A stretch of DNA of 8,637 nucleotides from an uncultured Chlorobiota bacterium (GTDB lineage: Bacteria > Bacteroidota > Kapaibacteriia > OLB7): positions 1 through 8,637 of the forward strand of contig CAMLOB010000136.1 in NCBI GenBank assembly GCA_946481475.1, written 5' to 3'. The position numbers and the translations under genes were made by a program. The notes beneath the pieces were generated by a model. It was given only the letters and a program-made list of their open reading frames with translations. It was not told the origin of the DNA and made no database searches. Numbering within the stretch: the stretch's first letter is position 1; each line of letters begins with the position of its first letter. Below are positions 5,970 through 8,637 of the stretch, piece after piece.

Positions 5970-8321
5970 ATGCTACACAAGAAGTTCGACATGAAATCAG
6001 CAGATATATCATTCTTTGGATTGCCGGGGATGTTCTCCCTTGCCGCTCTCCTTTTTCTTTCCGTTTCCGATCTTCCGGGACAGATCATCGAATCGTGGGA
6101 TGTCTTCAGCGCGCTCGACAGGTCGTTGTTCGTCACGGTCGATTCCGATGAGAACGTCTGGGTCGGCTCGACCGGCGGAGCCTATCGGCTCAGTCCGTCG
6201 GATGGTTCGCTTATCACCTACCGGACAAGCGATGGTCTTCTGCGGCTGAACGTTGCGGCTATCGGCGTCGATCCGGTCGGCGGCGATGTTTACTTCGGAA
6301 GCGGCGACGGATCGGTTTCGATTCTGCAGAGCGAGGGAGGATGGACCTATGTGACCGATATTGCCCGGAGCACGCAGTCGCTGCGGGGGGTGACCGGGTT
6401 CTTCTTTGCCGATGCGAAAGTCTATATCACCACACAGTTCGGTGTGGCGGTCTTCGATCCCTCCGACAGCACGATCCGGGATTCGTGGACGCGTCTGGGA
6501 ACGATTCCTCCGAACAGTGAAGTCACCGACCTGGCCTTCTTTAACGATTCGGTCTGGGTGACAACGCCGTTCGGACTTGCTGCGGCACCGGTGTCGGGGC
6601 GAAACCTTGCCGACCCTCTGAACTGGCGGGTCTTTACCGGTGCGAATCTTTGCGGTGAGGAAGAGGCGGTCTCGGTAGAATTCTTCGATGGTATGCTTCT
6701 TGTCGGAACGGCCAACGGCATCTGCGAGTATGCCGACGGAACCTTTACGAAGCGGGGAGAACCGGGGGGAAGAGTACTGTTGGCGGTGAACGGTTCGGGG
6801 ATGGTGGCGGCCAATGATTCGAGGCTCTTCACCTACGATCCGCAATCGGGATTCACCGAAGTGGGAGAGGCTCCACGCCGGATCGTTTCGGTGGCGGCCT
6901 TTCCCGATGGGACACCGGTCGCCGCTATGGAGCGGGACGGGATTGTCCACCTGGATGGCTGGTTCGATAACGGCATTATTCCCGGAGAGGTCGAGACGTT
7001 TGCGCCGAACGGTCCTTCGGCCAACAAGTTTGCCGACCTGACGTTCGGCGCCGACGGCGATCTCTGGGTGGCGACCGACATCGTCGGGGACGGCGTGGCC
7101 CGTCTTTCGGTGGCCGAAGGGGAATGGACAAACTATACGCCCCGAACCAGATCCGAACTGGCATCGGACAGGTTCTGGAGGATCAACGCCGACGACTTCG
7201 GCCGTGTCTGGGGAGGAACCTTCGGCGACGGCTTCTTTGTCTTCGAGCCGGAGGAGGGGGAGGAAGAGGATGTGGCCATCACGCATTACAACGAGACGAA
7301 TTCTCCGCTGAAAGGGATTTCCGGCGACGAAAGTTTTGTGATCGGCTCCGACGTACAGCCGGACGAGACCGGGATCACCTGGATCCTGAACTGGGACAAC
7401 ACACCGGGCATTCGGGGTGCGGCGTTGCTTGCGGTCCTTCATGATCCGGAGACCGGAGCAGACCAGTTCCGGCTGTTCCCCGCCTCGAACACGTTCGGCG
7501 CCTCCGTCCTCCGGTCGTTTGCCCGGCTTGCGATCGACTTCAACGGGAATATCTGGCTCGGCTCGGATTTGCGGGACGGAGTGCTCGTCTTCAATCCGGG
7601 TCCGGACCTGAACGATCCGGGGGAGTGGCACCGGCTGCTGACTTCGCATGGCCTGGTGTCGAACACGGTCACTGCTCTTCTGGTCGATCCGGACGGCGAG
7701 TTGTGGATCGGTACGCCCGGCGGGGCGAACGTTCTGGTGAACCCCGGAACCGTGGCGACCGAAGGGGCCGACGCGGCGATCTTCCGGGAACTGCGACCGC
7801 TGGAGGATGTGGTCGTCCGCGATATCGCCGTCGATGCGCTGAACAGGAAGTGGGTGGCGACCGACAAGGGAGTCTTCCTCCTTTCCAGCGATGGAACCGA
7901 ACTGCTGAACGCATTCAGCGTGACGAATTCGCCTCTGGTGAGCAACGATGTGCTGGCGATTCTTCCGGACGATCAGACCGGGCAGATCTACGTCGGCACG
8001 TCGGCAGGTCTGAACCGGATCCAGACCGAAGCCATCCGGCCGAAGGAAGAACCGGAACGGATTCGTGTGACGCCGCAGCCGTTCAATCCCGAGGTTGATC
8101 AATCCCTGCGGATCACCGGTCTGCCCGTGAACAGCACGGTGAAGATTCTGAAGCTTGACGGTTCTCTGGTGACCGAGTTCCGGGCTCCGGGTGGTGACAT
8201 CGCTTTCTGGACAGGGCTGAACGCCGAAGGGGAACCGGTGGCCAGCGGCGTCTATCTTGTTGCGGCGCGATCTCCGCTCGGCGAGACCGTGATCGGCAAA
8301 ATTGCTGTGGTTCGTCAATAG
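5970..8321 (+). CDS. porZ: PorZ-like type IX secretion protein: two beta-propellers plus T9SS C-terminal domain
   Basis: This 783-residue exported protein has the PorZ layout. PorZ of Porphyromonas gingivalis is a surface member of the T9SS attachment complex (with PorU, PorV and PorQ). It binds anionic lipopolysaccharide used to anchor T9SS cargo. Here a signal peptide (hydrophobic core about 19-32, ending near LPGQ at 35-38) precedes a first propeller (about 40-345). This has PorZ-like runs such as TQFGVAVFDPSDSTIRDSW (155-173) and NLADPLNW (212-219). FAPNGPS (344-350) opens a second propeller (to about 690) with blades such as DPDGELWIGT and two TNSPL repeats (443, 652). Residues 697-783 form a CTD: TPQPFNP, FWTGLNAEGEPVASGVYLV, GKIAVV. 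Cys228 and Cys252 are the only cysteines and may pair. The ATG at 5991 (residue 8) is an equally possible start; neither has a clear ribosome site. A general 'regulator propeller' surface protein with a T9SS CTD is the main alternative. Confidence 0.75.
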   Translation: MLHKKFDMKSADISFFGLPGMFSLAALLFLSVSDLPGQIIESWDVFSALDRSLFVTVDSDENVWVGSTGGAYRLSPSDGSLITYRTSDGLLRLNVAAIGVDPVGGDVYFGSGDGSVSILQSEGGWTYVTDIARSTQSLRGVTGFFFADAKVYITTQFGVAVFDPSDSTIRDSWTRLGTIPPNSEVTDLAFFNDSVWVTTPFGLAAAPVSGRNLADPLNWRVFTGANLCGEEEAVSVEFFDGMLLVGTANGICEYADGTFTKRGEPGGRVLLAVNGSGMVAANDSRLFTYDPQSGFTEVGEAPRRIVSVAAFPDGTPVAAMERDGIVHLDGWFDNGIIPGEVETFAPNGPSANKFADLTFGADGDLWVATDIVGDGVARLSVAEGEWTNYTPRTRSELASDRFWRINADDFGRVWGGTFGDGFFVFEPEEGEEEDVAITHYNETNSPLKGISGDESFVIGSDVQPDETGITWILNWDNTPGIRGAALLAVLHDPETGADQFRLFPASNTFGASVLRSFARLAIDFNGNIWLGSDLRDGVLVFNPGPDLNDPGEWHRLLTSHGLVSNTVTALLVDPDGELWIGTPGGANVLVNPGTVATEGADAAIFRELRPLEDVVVRDIAVDALNRKWVATDKGVFLLSSDGTELLNAFSVTNSPLVSNDVLAILPDDQTGQIYVGTSAGLNRIQTEAIRPKEEPERIRVTPQPFNPEVDQSLRITGLPVNSTVKILKLDGSLVTEFRAPGGDIAFWTGLNAEGEPVASGVYLVAARSPLGETVIGKIAVVRQ

Positions 8322-8343
8322 GAATGATTCCCGTATATTATGC

Positions 8344-8356
8344 AATCATTGATTTG
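8344..8356 (+). promoter_or_regulatory. Possible promoter/operator upstream of the PUR-domain gene
   Basis: TTGATTTG at 8349-8356 matches the Bacteroidota -7 box at 7 of 8 positions and lies 41 bases before the ATG at 8398. It overlaps a small palindrome, AATCA-T-TGATT (8344-8354). No -33 TTG is present at the usual distance. The 76-base gap is clearly AT-rich compared with its surroundings, as expected for a promoter region. Confidence 0.33.
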
Positions 8357-8385
8357 CACCAGGGTATACATCATATCATTCGAAC

Positions 8386-8392
8386 GAGAGGA
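8386..8392 (+). promoter_or_regulatory. Ribosome binding site for the PUR-domain gene
   Basis: GAGAGGA lies 5 bases before the ATG at 8398. It fixes the start of the last gene, whose N-terminus then matches the family. Confidence 0.7.
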
Positions 8393-8397
8393 TATTC

Positions 8398-8637
8398 ATG
8401 GAAGGAAATCGTGACGAGGTTTTTTCCCGCAGAGTTCGGGCCGGAAAGCGCACCTACTATATCGATGTGCGTTCAACGCGTTCCGGTGAAGATTACTACC
8501 TGACAATCACTGAGAGTAAACGGAGCGGTGAGAGTGACAGGGAGAAATTCAAAATTTTCCTCTACAAAGAGGATTTCGAGAAGTTCCGTTCGGCTTTGAA
8601 CGAGGCTCTTGAATTTGCCTACGACGAGCTGGAGAAG
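8398..8637 (+). CDS. PUR family (DUF3276) DNA/RNA-binding protein, 3' end cut by window edge
   Basis: The first 80 codons of a DUF3276/PUR-alpha-like protein are present and the frame is still open at the window end. The family is small (about 100-140 residues), is widespread in Bacteroidota and spirochaetes, and binds single-stranded nucleic acid through a beta-beta-beta-beta-alpha PUR repeat; Borrelia BpuR is a studied relative. The visible part contains EVFSRRVRAGKRTYYIDVR (residues 7-25), DYYLTITESKR (32-42) and KFKIFLYKEDFEKFRSAL (49-66), giving the strands and then the start of the helix. These are the most conserved blocks of the family, so the assignment is firm although the C-terminus is missing. 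It has its own ribosome site and an AT-rich upstream region, so it is probably transcribed separately from the porZ-like gene. It is probably a cytosolic nucleic-acid-binding regulator. Confidence 0.93.
   Translation, partial: MEGNRDEVFSRRVRAGKRTYYIDVRSTRSGEDYYLTITESKRSGESDREKFKIFLYKEDFEKFRSALNEALEFAYDELEK

Noticed and set aside
6009..8345. A 778-codon open frame on the minus strand lying opposite nearly the whole porZ-like gene
   Set aside because: Its translation is rich in Arg, Pro, Gly and His with no recognisable domain. It is a codon-bias shadow of a GC-rich gene whose forward frame has clear propeller and CTD motifs.

Overview
The window reads as a chromosomal housekeeping segment from a GC-rich member of the Bacteroidota/Chlorobiota (FCB) group. 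The main reasons are a PorZ-like type IX secretion (T9SS) protein with a T9SS-type C-terminal domain, a PUR/DUF3276 nucleic-acid-binding protein, the holB-ricT neighbourhood, and at least one exact Bacteroidota-type -7 promoter box (TAnnTTTG). Base composition looks clearly GC-rich by eye, so a GC-rich lineage such as Kapabacteria or an Ignavibacteria relative is more likely than a classic Bacteroidia. That placement is inference and could not be tested here.

Layout. (1) Positions 1-4021 hold a tightly packed plus-strand operon: the 3' end of holB (clamp loader delta'), ricT (PSP1-domain protein), a TIGR04282/DUF2064 glycosyltransferase, nadD (NAD biosynthesis) and an orphan sugar-type ABC permease. 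The last four genes overlap each other by 17, 4 and 17 bases, which implies translational coupling. The operon closes with a strong intrinsic terminator at 4129-4170. (2) Positions 4190-5221 on the minus strand encode a DUF547 lipoprotein with a long Ser/Thr/Gly linker. (3) A 126-base divergent intergenic region separates it from ribH (lumazine synthase, riboflavin pathway) at 5348-5830. (4) Positions 5970-8321 encode a 783-residue double beta-propeller protein that resembles PorZ of the T9SS attachment complex. (5) After a 76-base gap, a PUR/DUF3276 gene starts at 8398 and runs off the end of the window.

The first operon mixes DNA replication, RNA-processing regulation and NAD synthesis, as core operons in this group often do; no shared pathway is evident. 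The permease is the odd member, because no partner permease, ATPase or binding protein lies nearby. The lipoprotein and the PorZ-like protein are both envelope proteins but are transcribed separately. I saw no tRNA, rRNA, insertion sequence, CRISPR array, phage gene or defence island, and no clear sign of a previously undescribed multi-gene system. The observations most worth a second look are the orphan permease, the composite RicT, the surface-lipoprotein signal and the PorZ assignment.
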